Shown here piece by piece: positions 56,329-64,000 of a stretch of 64,000 nt of DNA. The stretch is from Candidatus Opimibacter iunctus (GTDB taxonomy: Bacteria; Bacteroidota; Bacteroidia; Chitinophagales; Saprospiraceae), in contig JADJVH010000002.1 of the NCBI GenBank assembly GCA_016716665.1, positions 434,001 to 498,000 of the forward strand, given 5' to 3'. How positions within the stretch are numbered: position 1 is the stretch's first letter; every line of letters starts with the position of its first letter. The notes under the pieces were generated by a model, which saw only the letters and a list, made by a program, of their open reading frames with translations, ran no database searches and had not been told where the DNA came from. The position numbers and the translations under genes are program-made.

Positions 56329-56740
56329 TTACGCATTTCCGACAAATTTGAATCCTTAAAGGGGAGAAGAAAATAGTTGCCATTTTGAGGATTGATGTTC
56401 TGAAAACGTATAACATCGGATGCTCATAAGCAGGGTTATCTACATTGAGAATGCCTCCTTCGCTGGCTTCCCCTCATTGCCCAACACCAGCTACGGTGGC
56501 CTAAGGAAAAAAGTAACTTTGGAAGAAAGAAGCCTTGGAGTCAGCCTCAAACTCAGTCAGCCTGCCTACGAGCATCCTTCACCGTTAAAGACACTTTACG
56601 CATTTGTGCTATTTCCGGAGAGTTGTTCTTCTTCTCAAGGTTATTACTAAAGATCCCAATTAAACACGCGGCCAAAAAACGTCGTTCTATGCATGAACTT
56701 TGTTTTATTGGGTTTGTTAACAAAAACTAAACCTTTAATA
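56329..56740. repeat. Intergenic region with dispersed repeat copy A
   Basis: From about 56410 to 56600 (CATCGGATGCTCATAAGCAG ... CTCAGTCAGCCTGCCTACGAGCATC) it is a diverged copy of 60234-60455. A short frame at 56420-56650 is repeat-derived and not called. Confidence 0.75.
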
Positions 56741-58174
56741 ATGAGATATCGAGTAGTTTTCGCAACAATGGTAGCCCTGATGCTGTGGAATTTGGCTGCT
56801 TCTCAAACTATGGTTAGCGGTGGCATTTATGACAATACCACCTGGACATTGGCCAACAGCCCTTATTTGATGACGGGCAGTATTGTGGTCTTTCCTGGCG
56901 TGACCTTGACTATTGAACCCGGAGTGGAGGTAAGGGTGAAAGAGTATGGTTTGTCAGAAAGTCAATACTACCTTGAGACGCGGGGCACCATCAACATGGT
57001 TGGTCAACCCGCTGCCCCTATTACTTTCAGGGCGGATACGGCTTTGACTACTGTGGGTACCTGGGCAGGGTTTATCATAAAGAATTCGCAGGGAGGATCC
57101 ATCAATTACAATTATGTAAACATTTCAAATGCTGTTAACTGCTTCGTGTATGACGCCGGATTACCTGGTTTGATTCAATTGAATGAGAGCACTTTTAGTT
57201 ACAACTTCTACGCCATAGTAGTAGGCCTCGACCTCATCGCTGAAAATTGCACCTTTGCAAACAATGACATCGCCATTTACGGTTGGAGCAATTTTACCTT
57301 CAACAATTGTGTTTTCGACAACAACCTGTCTGCCATGTCTGTTTACGCCAGCAGTTTCGAAATGAAAAACTGCATAGTGAGCAACAACAACCTCGGCGTC
57401 AGGCTCAACTCAGGTGCCTTAAATGGTATTTTGGTAAAGAACACTCTTTTCGAAAACAACCTTCTTGCCTTCGATAATGCCAACAATGGCCTTATCGACT
57501 CATGCAATTTCATCGACAACATGGAGGCTGTGACGAACACCACATACCTGAATATCAGCAATAGCAATTTCGATAACAACACAACAGCATTACAGGTGGG
57601 TTTCGGTACCAAGGTGCATGACTGCCAAATTGTTAGAAATGAGACAGGTGTGGCACTTGGCCCTATTTCCTTCGGGCAGCCAATGCCGGTGATCGAGAAC
57701 AACCGTATCTGCTTCAACCAATCATACAATATTGATAACCGGACAGACATCAATATGTTCATCCCCACGAATTGTTTCTGCATTACCGATTCAGCTGAAA
57801 TAGAAGCCAGGATTTTAGATGGATACGATGACATTACCAGGGGGCTGATCAGCTATGCCATATTCGACACCACGTGCACCATAAGGCAGAGCGTGGTTGA
57901 TAAATCAGGGGCTACTACTTCATTGAAGGACAGCGAAGCTTTAGAAACAGTGCACGTATATCCCATTCCAGTCACGGACCAACTAACCATCAATAATAGC
58001 AATGCATTTGCTGCTTATCGCTTAGTGTCGCTCACAGGGCAGGAGGTGATGGGAGGAGGCCTTAAGGAAGGAATCAATACTGTTGACGTATCCTATATGC
58101 CTGCCGGCACATATTTTCTGGGCCTTTATGGTGCAGGGAAGGAAAGCCTTTTCTTTACCGTGATGCATAACTAA
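56741..58174 (+). CDS. Secreted right-handed beta-helix protein with T9SS sorting domain
   Basis: About 477 residues from ATG 56741. Signal peptide VVFATMVALMLWNLAAS. SPYLMTGSIVVFPGVTLTIEPG is the typical start of a parallel beta-helix domain. Many short rungs follow with N-N-x-x-A and F-x-N-N motifs (NCTFANNDIAIYGW, NCVFDNNLSAMSV). The last ~75 residues (VHVYPIPVTDQLTI ... AYRLVSLTGQEVMGGG ... GTYFLGLYGAGK) are a T9SS sorting domain. Such helices often bind or cleave polysaccharides, but no catalytic residues can be assigned. Confidence 0.87.
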   Translation: MRYRVVFATMVALMLWNLAASQTMVSGGIYDNTTWTLANSPYLMTGSIVVFPGVTLTIEPGVEVRVKEYGLSESQYYLETRGTINMVGQPAAPITFRADTALTTVGTWAGFIIKNSQGGSINYNYVNISNAVNCFVYDAGLPGLIQLNESTFSYNFYAIVVGLDLIAENCTFANNDIAIYGWSNFTFNNCVFDNNLSAMSVYASSFEMKNCIVSNNNLGVRLNSGALNGILVKNTLFENNLLAFDNANNGLIDSCNFIDNMEAVTNTTYLNISNSNFDNNTTALQVGFGTKVHDCQIVRNETGVALGPISFGQPMPVIENNRICFNQSYNIDNRTDINMFIPTNCFCITDSAEIEARILDGYDDITRGLISYAIFDTTCTIRQSVVDKSGATTSLKDSEALETVHVYPIPVTDQLTINNSNAFAAYRLVSLTGQEVMGGGLKEGINTVDVSYMPAGTYFLGLYGAGKESLFFTVMHN

Positions 58175-58396
58175 AGCCAGGAGAGGTTTGGAGCTAATCT
58201 GAAAATTAATCGAATATATGATAATCATAAGATTGGTTAAGCGAAAGGAGGATATCTTACAGCGCTAAGTTAGCGTGCTGATACTGAATGGGAATCAACT
58301 ATACTATATGGCGTATATAGTAGCACCCGCCAGTATTCTATCGATCTTTATACCGATCTTATATTGCCTTTAAAACTCGAAACAAAAATAATCAAG

Positions 58397-59944
58397 ATGA
58401 AAAATGTATTTTTTATACTCTTACTCATTTCTTCTTCAATAGCCAATGCTACCGTGTGTAACGTTGATATTATACTGGCTTCACAAGCTGATGTAGACAA
58501 TTATGCCGGCACATATGGATGTGATTCCATCATGGGAAACGTAGAAATTACCGGAGGCGTTACCAGCTTGACTGGATTAAGTGGTATTAAATATATTAAT
58601 GGTTCTTTTAGTATACAATACTCAAGTCTAACTACTACTGCAGGAATGAGTATGCTTAAAACTGTAAATGGAAATATGTTCATAGCATTTAACAGCTCAC
58701 TCATCAGCATTAATGGCTGGAATAGCCTTACAGATGTTGGAGGGAATATAGCTATTCAAAATAATGCTTCAGTTGTATTGATTGATTTTGATAAAGTTAA
58801 AAATGTCGGATTTAACAGTACTGATCCAACAAGTAATATAGTTGGTGTCTTTGGGAATGCGTCCATTACATCCATCAACACGTTTAAATCTCTGGAGGAA
58901 TATAATGGAGAGTTGAATTTTGGTGGCAATCCCTTGCTGGAGAGTATATTAGGATTTGATAGCTTGAAAACGGTTACTTCTATCCGGATTTTAGACCAAA
59001 ATTTAAGTAATATCAGTGGTTTTAGCGCCATAGATTCATTGGATAAATTTTATATCAATGGTCCAAATAACCTGGTTAACCTTGATGCGATGAGTCAGGT
59101 ACTGACCATCAAAGAATTAACGCTGGCGTACATGCCTAACCTGCAAAACATAGATGGATTTTCTCAATTGATCAAGGCTGGTGATATAATATTGTCTGGA
59201 ATTCGGGATTTAAAGGAAGTAAATCTGCCGAATTTAGCCACCGTCAACAGGATTTCTTTATTTGATTTGGACAGTGTAGCCGTGTTAAATAACATCGGAG
59301 CTCTGGAAAGAGCTAACCTCGTGGCTATTACATATCTACCATTATTGCAGTCCATTCCAACTTTTAATAATCTTGCAGGCATCTATGAGGATTTAACCTT
59401 GAGCCATAATCCTTTGCTTGAGGACATCTCAGGGCTTTACAATTTGGAATACCTGAATGATATCAGGATAGAGTTTAACCCACTGGTAAACACTTGCTGT
59501 TTCATTGCTGAGCTGCAAAGAATAGGTAGAATACAATCATTGATTATTTTAGATCAGAATGGGCCTGAATGTTCAGATATTATAGATCTATTAGCAGAAG
59601 ATTGCCAGGATATTGATTTTGATTTTCTTGTAGTTGGTGACAATTGCAACCTTCGTTATAATCCTAACCAGCTCGATACAGATAATGATGGTATCGGTGA
59701 TGTCTGTGATAATTGTCCTCTGCTAGCCAATCCGGACCAGTTAGATGATAATCAAGATGGAATTGGAGATGCTTGTAGCTCAGGAACAAACGCTACAGCG
59801 CAGAATATTGAAGTGCAAGAAGCTGATATATTCATATCCAATCCGGCAAGGGGAGTTATTATGAAATCCTCGAATGGACTGTGCTACAGGATAAGTGTTG
59901 ATAATCAAGGGAATATTTATTCCATGGAAGTTCAATGCCCATAA
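58397..59944 (+). CDS. Secreted leucine-rich/receptor-L-like protein with thrombospondin type-3 repeats
   Basis: About 515 residues from ATG 58397. Signal peptide VFFILLLISSSIANA. Residues of about 30-390 are leucine-rich-like, receptor-L-domain repeats (ITSINTFKSLEEYNGELNF, LTGLSGIKYINGSF). Then come calcium-binding thrombospondin type-3 repeats (DTDNDGIGDVCDNCPLLANP, DDNQDGIGDACSSG). The end (IFISNPARGVIMKSSNGLCY ... SMEVQCP) is a short domain without the usual T9SS motif. Surface adhesion or recognition is plausible. Confidence 0.85.
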   Translation: MKNVFFILLLISSSIANATVCNVDIILASQADVDNYAGTYGCDSIMGNVEITGGVTSLTGLSGIKYINGSFSIQYSSLTTTAGMSMLKTVNGNMFIAFNSSLISINGWNSLTDVGGNIAIQNNASVVLIDFDKVKNVGFNSTDPTSNIVGVFGNASITSINTFKSLEEYNGELNFGGNPLLESILGFDSLKTVTSIRILDQNLSNISGFSAIDSLDKFYINGPNNLVNLDAMSQVLTIKELTLAYMPNLQNIDGFSQLIKAGDIILSGIRDLKEVNLPNLATVNRISLFDLDSVAVLNNIGALERANLVAITYLPLLQSIPTFNNLAGIYEDLTLSHNPLLEDISGLYNLEYLNDIRIEFNPLVNTCCFIAELQRIGRIQSLIILDQNGPECSDIIDLLAEDCQDIDFDFLVVGDNCNLRYNPNQLDTDNDGIGDVCDNCPLLANPDQLDDNQDGIGDACSSGTNATAQNIEVQEADIFISNPARGVIMKSSNGLCYRISVDNQGNIYSMEVQCP

Positions 59945-60510
59945 TATTTTAAGCTTATAGTAAATGAAATTACCTGCCCTGATAGGAGCACTTTGGCTTT
60001 GGTAAGTCACAAGAGCAATATACCTATTACGAATAGTATTTATTCAGGGCAAGGAACCATAAAATGGCTAGTTAACGAGAGCTTACATGTTAGTATGAGT
60101 GAAAGGATAGCACAGTCCTATATACATCTTACGATTCTATTTTCGGTAACAATCATATTTTTGTTGGTTACCATTTACCAAGGGTAGGATAAGCATACCG
60201 GAAAGGAAAATTCTATCTGAAAGTATAATAGCTGCGTCTATCATCGGTTGCTCATAAGCAAGGCTATCCACATTGGGGATGCCTTCTTCGCTTACTTTCG
60301 CTCTAATCCTGACACAAGCTCCGGCGACCAAATGAATCACCTGCGCTACCAAGCCACCTGCTTAGCGTAGCTTCGGCGACCAAAGGAAAAACGTAAATTT
60401 GGACAAAGGAGCCCGGGAGGCAGCCCCAAACTCAGTCGGCCTGGCTACGAGCATCTTTTAGCGATGTCCGCAACCTTCTGGAAAAAAGATTAACTAACGA
60501 CAGACTCTTA
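59945..60510. repeat. Intergenic region with dispersed repeat copy B
   Basis: 59945-60230 shows no gene I can support; a 64-codon frame at 59993 has no family likeness. From about 60234 to 60470 is repeat copy B (CATCGGTTGCTCATAAGC ... CCTGGCTACGAGCATCTTTT), related to 56410-56600 but with an extra internal block of about 60 bases (GCTCCGGCGACCAAATGAAT ... CTTCGGCGACCAAAGGAA). Confidence 0.75.
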
Positions 60511-60918
60511 ATGAGGAATAAATATTGGGCAGTTGCTTACTGGCTACTTTTAATAAGTTGGGCGACCGGAGCGTTACTATTCATGGCTCGGGTTAAAGGC
60601 GGTTTCCTGACAAATTATTTATCAGACTTAACATTTCCTGCTTGGTTTTACATCTATATTCGTGGACTCTCCACTACAGACAACAGACTGCCCAGCCTAT
60701 TCATTTTTAAGGAATGGTTTGGAGTCACACCTCAGAGAGCGTTTACCTCAATTCTTTTTGTTGGAATCATTTCCGAAGTAAAGACTTTTTATTGGCCGAC
60801 TGGTATTATAACTGGAACTTTTGACTATTTAGATATTGTAGCATATGCACTTGGAGTTTTAGTTTGCTATTATTTTGACGTAAGCCAAAGTCGACATGAC
60901 ATAGGGGTTCGGGATTAA
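60511..60918 (+). CDS. Small membrane protein, unknown function
   Basis: 135 residues with about four hydrophobic segments (WAVAYWLLLISWATGALLFM, LTFPAWFYIYIRGLS, AFTSILFVGIISEV, YLDIVAYALGVLVCYYF). A charged loop between the second and third helices has RLPSLFIFKEWFG. No family recognised. It sits in an AT-rich run of small genes. Confidence 0.7.
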   Translation: MRNKYWAVAYWLLLISWATGALLFMARVKGGFLTNYLSDLTFPAWFYIYIRGLSTTDNRLPSLFIFKEWFGVTPQRAFTSILFVGIISEVKTFYWPTGIITGTFDYLDIVAYALGVLVCYYFDVSQSRHDIGVRD

Positions 60919-61000
60919 CCGGCTGCACTTAACAAAATGTTTCTGCAGAGATGAAGTGACGTGAAAGCTATAAGTATTTATCTTCGTTCAAAGTTTCTTT

Positions 61001-61234
61001 ATGTCAACTGGGCGCGGATTCGGAGGCGCACCACAGCAGAAACACAAACGTTATCGGCAAGTTTGCCAAACAACAGGCTTTGTTACGGACAATGTTGAAC
61101 AAACCGTAAATTTAGCAATGGATGCAGGTGGAACTCTCCTTGAAAATCCAGAAACAAAACCTAGGGGACAAGTGGAAGCGTATGTAAGAGACCTTGATCG
61201 TATTTTAATTGAAATTTGCACACCAACTAACTGA
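61001..61234 (+). pseudogene. VOC-family C-terminal fragment
   Basis: The first ~25 codons (MSTGRGFGGAPQQKHKRYRQ) are not family-like. The rest, FVTDNVEQTVNLAMDAGG, PETKPRGQVEAYVRDLDRIL and IEICTP, is the second half of a glyoxalase/VOC module, with D-R-I replacing the usual D-G-N turn. The first VOC half is absent. This is most likely a decayed or recombined fragment. Its TGA is 1 nt from the next gene's ATG. Confidence 0.6.
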
Positions 61235-61235
61235 T

Positions 61236-61697
61236 ATGCCCGACATAAGGAAAATAGAAATCAACGATTTGGAGCATCTTAAATCGGTTATTGACTCGAA
61301 TGGACTTTTCCCATCAGACCTTTTGGACGAAATGACCAATGACTATTTTTCGAATGAAAAGACAACTGATATTTGGCTGACCAAGGAAATTGACAGCATA
61401 CCAGCAGCAGTGGTGTACTGTGCACCCGAACGTATGACAGAGGGAACTTTTAACCTGTACCTGATTGCCATAAGCAAAAACCTACAAGGAAAGGGAATCA
61501 GTTCCGAAATGATGGCTTACCTAGAAAATTTCCTTCGGGAAAATGGCAATCGAATTTTGCTTGTTGAAACATCTTCTTTACCTGAATTTGAATTGACAAG
61601 GAAATTCTATGACGAGCTAGGGTATAAAAGAGAAGCCGTGATTAGGGAGTTTTATCAAGAAGGAGAAGACAAGGTCGTGTTTTGGAAAAAGCTTTAA
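61236..61697 (+). CDS. GNAT family N-acetyltransferase
   Basis: 153 residues from ATG 61236 (a longer frame from 61209 reads through the VOC end). The GNAT motif A, LYLIAISKNLQGKGISSEMM, has the acetyl-CoA loop (Q-x-x-G-K-G). Motif B follows: LVETSSLPEFELTRKFYDELGY. The final EDKVVFWKKL matches the acetyltransferase end. Acceptor unknown. Confidence 0.9.
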   Translation: MPDIRKIEINDLEHLKSVIDSNGLFPSDLLDEMTNDYFSNEKTTDIWLTKEIDSIPAAVVYCAPERMTEGTFNLYLIAISKNLQGKGISSEMMAYLENFLRENGNRILLVETSSLPEFELTRKFYDELGYKREAVIREFYQEGEDKVVFWKKL

Positions 61698-61852
61698 GGC
61701 TAATACCATCTGTTGTTAACACTGGTTTTGTGTTAATATGCAGACAGTGCATATAGATCCATTTGAGCGATTAGTGAACCTTGGGGCTGGCAAATAGTTT
61801 TCGGTTTCAAAAGCACATCAATGCAAAGGCTCAAACCGTTTGATTCATAGAT

Positions 61853-62215
61853 ATGAGAAAGTATATAGAACTATTTCTTGCCTTCATCCTGATCCCGCAG
61901 CTTGCGCAATCTCAAGGTAGAATTGATACGCTCCGGATCGATCAATTGAGCAAAATCGAATTGATTACAGAGATCTATAACATCCCACATACCCGATATA
62001 TCCTGGATCACTTTGTATTCGTCCGGAAGACAGACCTTATTGATCCTGAAGTTCAGTATAACAAAGGTGAAAGGATATCAGAAGAGTCTAAATCGCTTTT
62101 GAACAGGGTTAAGCCAGGAGATACGCTGATCGTTAAAGAAGTCTACGCACTCAACAGTGAATCTCCGGATAAAGGTCTGATAAAATTGCCTGAGAGGAAG
62201 TTCCTGGTGGAATAG
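61853..62215 (+). CDS. Small secreted protein, unknown function
   Basis: 120 residues. Signal peptide (IELFLAFILIPQLAQS). The mature part has IDTLRIDQLSKIELITE, ERISEESKSLLNRVKPGDTL and a closing beta-strand PERKFLVE. The last half (S-x-x-S-x-x-x-L-x-x-x-x-P-G-D-x-[LV]-x-[IV]) resembles the C-terminal beta domain of gliding-motility GldM-type proteins only loosely; I do not claim the family. Confidence 0.7.
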   Translation: MRKYIELFLAFILIPQLAQSQGRIDTLRIDQLSKIELITEIYNIPHTRYILDHFVFVRKTDLIDPEVQYNKGERISEESKSLLNRVKPGDTLIVKEVYALNSESPDKGLIKLPERKFLVE

Positions 62216-62783
62216 GACCTGAGCGTTAAGGGCCCCGAATTTTATTTGTAAGCTTTGTTATCGACAGACCCTGCTGTGGTCGTTTCGACTCCGCTCAACG
62301 ACCGGAAATGGGTATCATAACGATCAGGGTTGTTGTTTCGACTCCGCTCAACAACAACCCTGATCCTGCATAATATCCTGGCAGATATTATTAATCCGCG
62401 TTAAGTTTCATTGGTAGAAATTGTCGTTGAGCGGAGCCGAAACGAACGGCAATTGTGGAGCAGAGGCGAAACGTTAGACAAATACAATCTCACGCTCAAG
62501 GTAATATAGCCGCAAAGCTGCTTGATCAACAAGGAAGGCAAGATTAGTTCTATGGAGCAGTTTGACCGCGAATTGAAATGATCGTTTGCCACAAGTACGG
62601 GACCAACAGAGGCCTGGCAGGGGAGGGCAGACAGAGCCGGATTGGAGAGTTTTGTTTTTTATTTACATTCGTGCCAGGTGAATGATATACAACCTTACTT
62701 CAGTTTAAAGGTGCCGACGAAACCACCAAAAATGCCATCAGGACTTTCATCGTGCCTCAATAATCCTGCGAGTTAATTATCCT
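62216..62783. repeat. Intergenic region with TTCGACTCCGCTCAAC hairpins
   Basis: Two hairpins share the loop core TTCGACTCCGCTC but have different perfectly matching arms: GGTCGTT/AACGACC (62278-62303) and GATCAGGGTTGTTG/CAACAACCCTGATC (62322-62365). A reverse-oriented core GTTGAGCGGAGCCGAAACGA is at about 62424. No gene is seen up to the DUF1905-like remnant; TTCATTGGTAGAAATTGTCG and the following bases carry no family-like frame. Confidence 0.8.
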
Positions 62784-63083
62784 ATGAATGGCAAGGTAAA
62801 ATATGCGTTCTCAGCCTGTACCTAGCAACACGCCTCTCCAGGCGGGTGGTATTTTGTTTCCCTGCCGGTGGATATGGCAGCGGAAATCAGAGCCAACCTG
62901 AAGTGGCAGGAGGAAGGTTGGGGGCGGCTTAAAGCCATCGCCCAAATAGGACAAACCAAATGGGAGACTGCCATCTGGTTTGACACCAAACACAATACCT
63001 ATTTACTTCCGCTCAAAACAGAGGTGAGGAAAAAGGAAAGAATTGAGTCGGACCAAACCATTCACGTTTTCCTTTGGATATAA
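62784..63083 (+). pseudogene. DUF1905-like protein with in-frame stop
   Basis: From ATG 62784 the frame reads MNGKVKYAFSACT, TAG (about 62823), then QHASPGGWYFVSLPVDMAAE, IRANLKWQEEGWGRL and KWETAIWFDTKHNTYLLPLK. This is the typical DUF1905 pattern (GGWYFVSLP ... GRLKA ... W-x-T-[AS]-I). The TAG stands where related proteins usually carry Trp, suggesting a TGG to TAG change. The gene is otherwise the normal length (about 100 codons). Restart at ATG 62868 would give 71 residues. Confidence 0.7.
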
Positions 63084-63267
63084 TTACCATAAGGTGTCAT
63101 GCCCCGGCAAGGTTAAACCCCATAAAAATGGATTAGAATATCTACCTTTTGGCCATAAAATCAAGCACCCAGAAGGCATGAATACCAACGGCTCTGCCAG
63201 CAGCACAGCTAGAAATATAAAGTCAGGGCCTGTATCGACGGACTATCCAGGTCATGGACCGGGTTTC

Positions 63268-64000
63268 ATGTGCTTCCAAATTCCACCAGCCTTTCACTCC
63301 ATCTTCCGATGGGGTTGGCTAGTGCTGATCCTCATTCTCCCGGGTGGTACATCCCTGCATGCCCAGTCCCCTACGGACGCACTCTGGTCCCGTATTGAGG
63401 CACGTTTGGATCAACCCAACGTAGATACGAGTTACCAATTCATCCTGGAGGAAATAGCGATGCATTGCGGTCATGATGCCCGGTGCCTCATGGCCACCTA
63501 TGATACCATAGCCATTCAATTGGAGAAAAAGTTCAAATTGGCTGCGGCCACTAAAGTGACGAAGGCATCGATCGGCGTTGCGGAGCAAGAGGGCTTGATT
63601 TTAAAAATGGCGCAAGGCAATTATGATTTATGCCGGTATTACGATGCCTTGAAAAATCCCCGTTATGCAGTCGCCTACCTGGACCAGGCACTCCGGTATT
63701 TTGAAGAAGCCGATAGTCCAAGAAAAGTCATCAAATGTAAATTCTGGAAAGTCAAGTTGACCTCATCCCCGGATGGCCTGATGACTAAAGCCGAAGGAGA
63801 GGCCCTGGATACCTTGATCCGGGAGGCCATGGTGTTAAAGGATAGTATTCTTGCGGGCAGTATACTTGTCCATCGGTTTAGTTTAGGCCTGCATATCGAT
63901 CCACCCGAAAAGAGCAAAGCTTATCTGGACCTTTTAGAACGCATGACGGATCCTGCTTCGAAAAACCGAAGTGCTAACATCAACCTGGGCGACTATTGGA
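63268..64000 (+). CDS. TPR-like sensor protein, 3' partial
   Basis: The frame is open to the right edge, so it is the N-terminal part of a longer protein. I prefer ATG 63268 because a hydrophobic signal/TM stretch follows (FRWGWLVLILILPGGTSLHA); an in-frame ATG at 63178 would add 30 residues. The rest is helical, with TPR-like pairs (ALKNPRYAVAYLDQALRYFEEA, AMVLKDSILAGSILVHRF). Its start resembles the N-terminal halves of the TPR histidine kinases at 31-37 kb. It may be a two-component sensor or LuxR-type regulator, but the diagnostic end is outside the window. Confidence 0.7.
   Translation, partial: MCFQIPPAFHSIFRWGWLVLILILPGGTSLHAQSPTDALWSRIEARLDQPNVDTSYQFILEEIAMHCGHDARCLMATYDTIAIQLEKKFKLAAATKVTKASIGVAEQEGLILKMAQGNYDLCRYYDALKNPRYAVAYLDQALRYFEEADSPRKVIKCKFWKVKLTSSPDGLMTKAEGEALDTLIREAMVLKDSILAGSILVHRFSLGLHIDPPEKSKAYLDLLERMTDPASKNRSANINLGDYW

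Noticed and set aside
56420..56650. 76-codon frame upstream of the beta-helix gene
   Set aside because: It is made of the dispersed repeat also present at 60234-60470, where the frame is not kept.
59993..60187. 64-codon frame with a C-terminal hydrophobic stretch
   Set aside because: No family likeness, no convincing start context, and it lies in AT-rich sequence where such frames occur by chance.
61025..61060. Possible integron attC-like site (AACGTTATCGGC) near the VOC fragment
   Set aside because: No matching inverse core, no second site around the neighbouring cassettes and no integrase in the window.

Overview
The window looks like a chromosomal piece of a Bacteroidota bacterium, most likely a Saprospiraceae-like or related Chitinophagia/Sphingobacteriia-type lineage. 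The evidence is four secreted proteins ending in type IX secretion (T9SS type A) sorting domains, SPII lipoproteins, a tricorn-like protease, TPR hybrid histidine kinases, an ECF sigma factor with an anti-sigma-like partner, and Bacteroidota-type TAnnTTTG promoter motifs. No rRNA, tRNA, transposase or phage gene was seen. Many intergenic regions carry short palindromic and tandem repeats. Several genes have single-base frameshifts, some at homopolymers, so part of the apparent gene decay may be consensus error.

Layout. 1-4 kb: a partial esterase, an M17 leucyl aminopeptidase, a VOC protein and an MFS transporter. 4.5-8 kb: a giant secreted BNR/PKD protein. 8-13 kb: a surface-glycan block with a GT4 glycosyltransferase and a GDP-D-glycero-D-manno-heptose set (HddA-like kinase, GmhA, and an HddC-GmhB fusion). 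13.4-21 kb: the most striking region, a divergent four-gene locus. One arm is a CHAT (caspase-like) protease overlapping a membrane-anchored STAND NTPase. The other arm is a metacaspase-type protease followed 2 nt later by an alpha/beta-hydrolase. It resembles a two-protease, death/defence-type signalling module. 21-24 kb: a class III adenylate/guanylate cyclase with a TPR-like region (frameshifted). 24.8-31.2 kb: a T9SS cohesin/dockerin-like protein, an ECF sigma/anti-sigma operon whose anti-sigma-like protein continues into an outer-membrane barrel, and a lipoprotein. 31.5-37.8 kb: two tandem hybrid histidine kinases that share an almost identical 1.1-kb tract (gene conversion) and are both interrupted. 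38-42.6 kb: a membrane protein and a tricorn-like S41 protease. 43-45 kb: two glycosyltransferases. 45-49 kb: a four-helix-bundle protein, a short SSB, a two-CxxCH lipoprotein and a radical SAM enzyme. 49.4-53.5 kb: small secreted and lipoproteins, an LLM flavin oxidoreductase, and HigA with a decayed HigB remnant. 53.8-64 kb: an accessory region with SIMPL-domain proteins, T9SS proteins, a beta-helix protein, a thrombospondin-3-repeat protein, GNAT, broken VOC and DUF1905-like genes, and the start of a TPR-like protein that runs off the right edge.

How the genes may work together: the heptose genes make an activated heptose for the glycosyltransferases to use. In the CHAT/STAND/caspase/hydrolase locus, the STAND protein could sense a signal through its predicted periplasmic beta domains and switch on the co-encoded CHAT protease; the caspase may in turn control its neighbouring hydrolase. 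This second step is inference. A second theme is repeat biology: several unrelated palindrome families keep a conserved core but have locus-specific, perfectly complementary arms, and two intergenic short-repeat families have in-frame counterparts inside enzymes (a histidine kinase ATPase domain and the tricorn protease).
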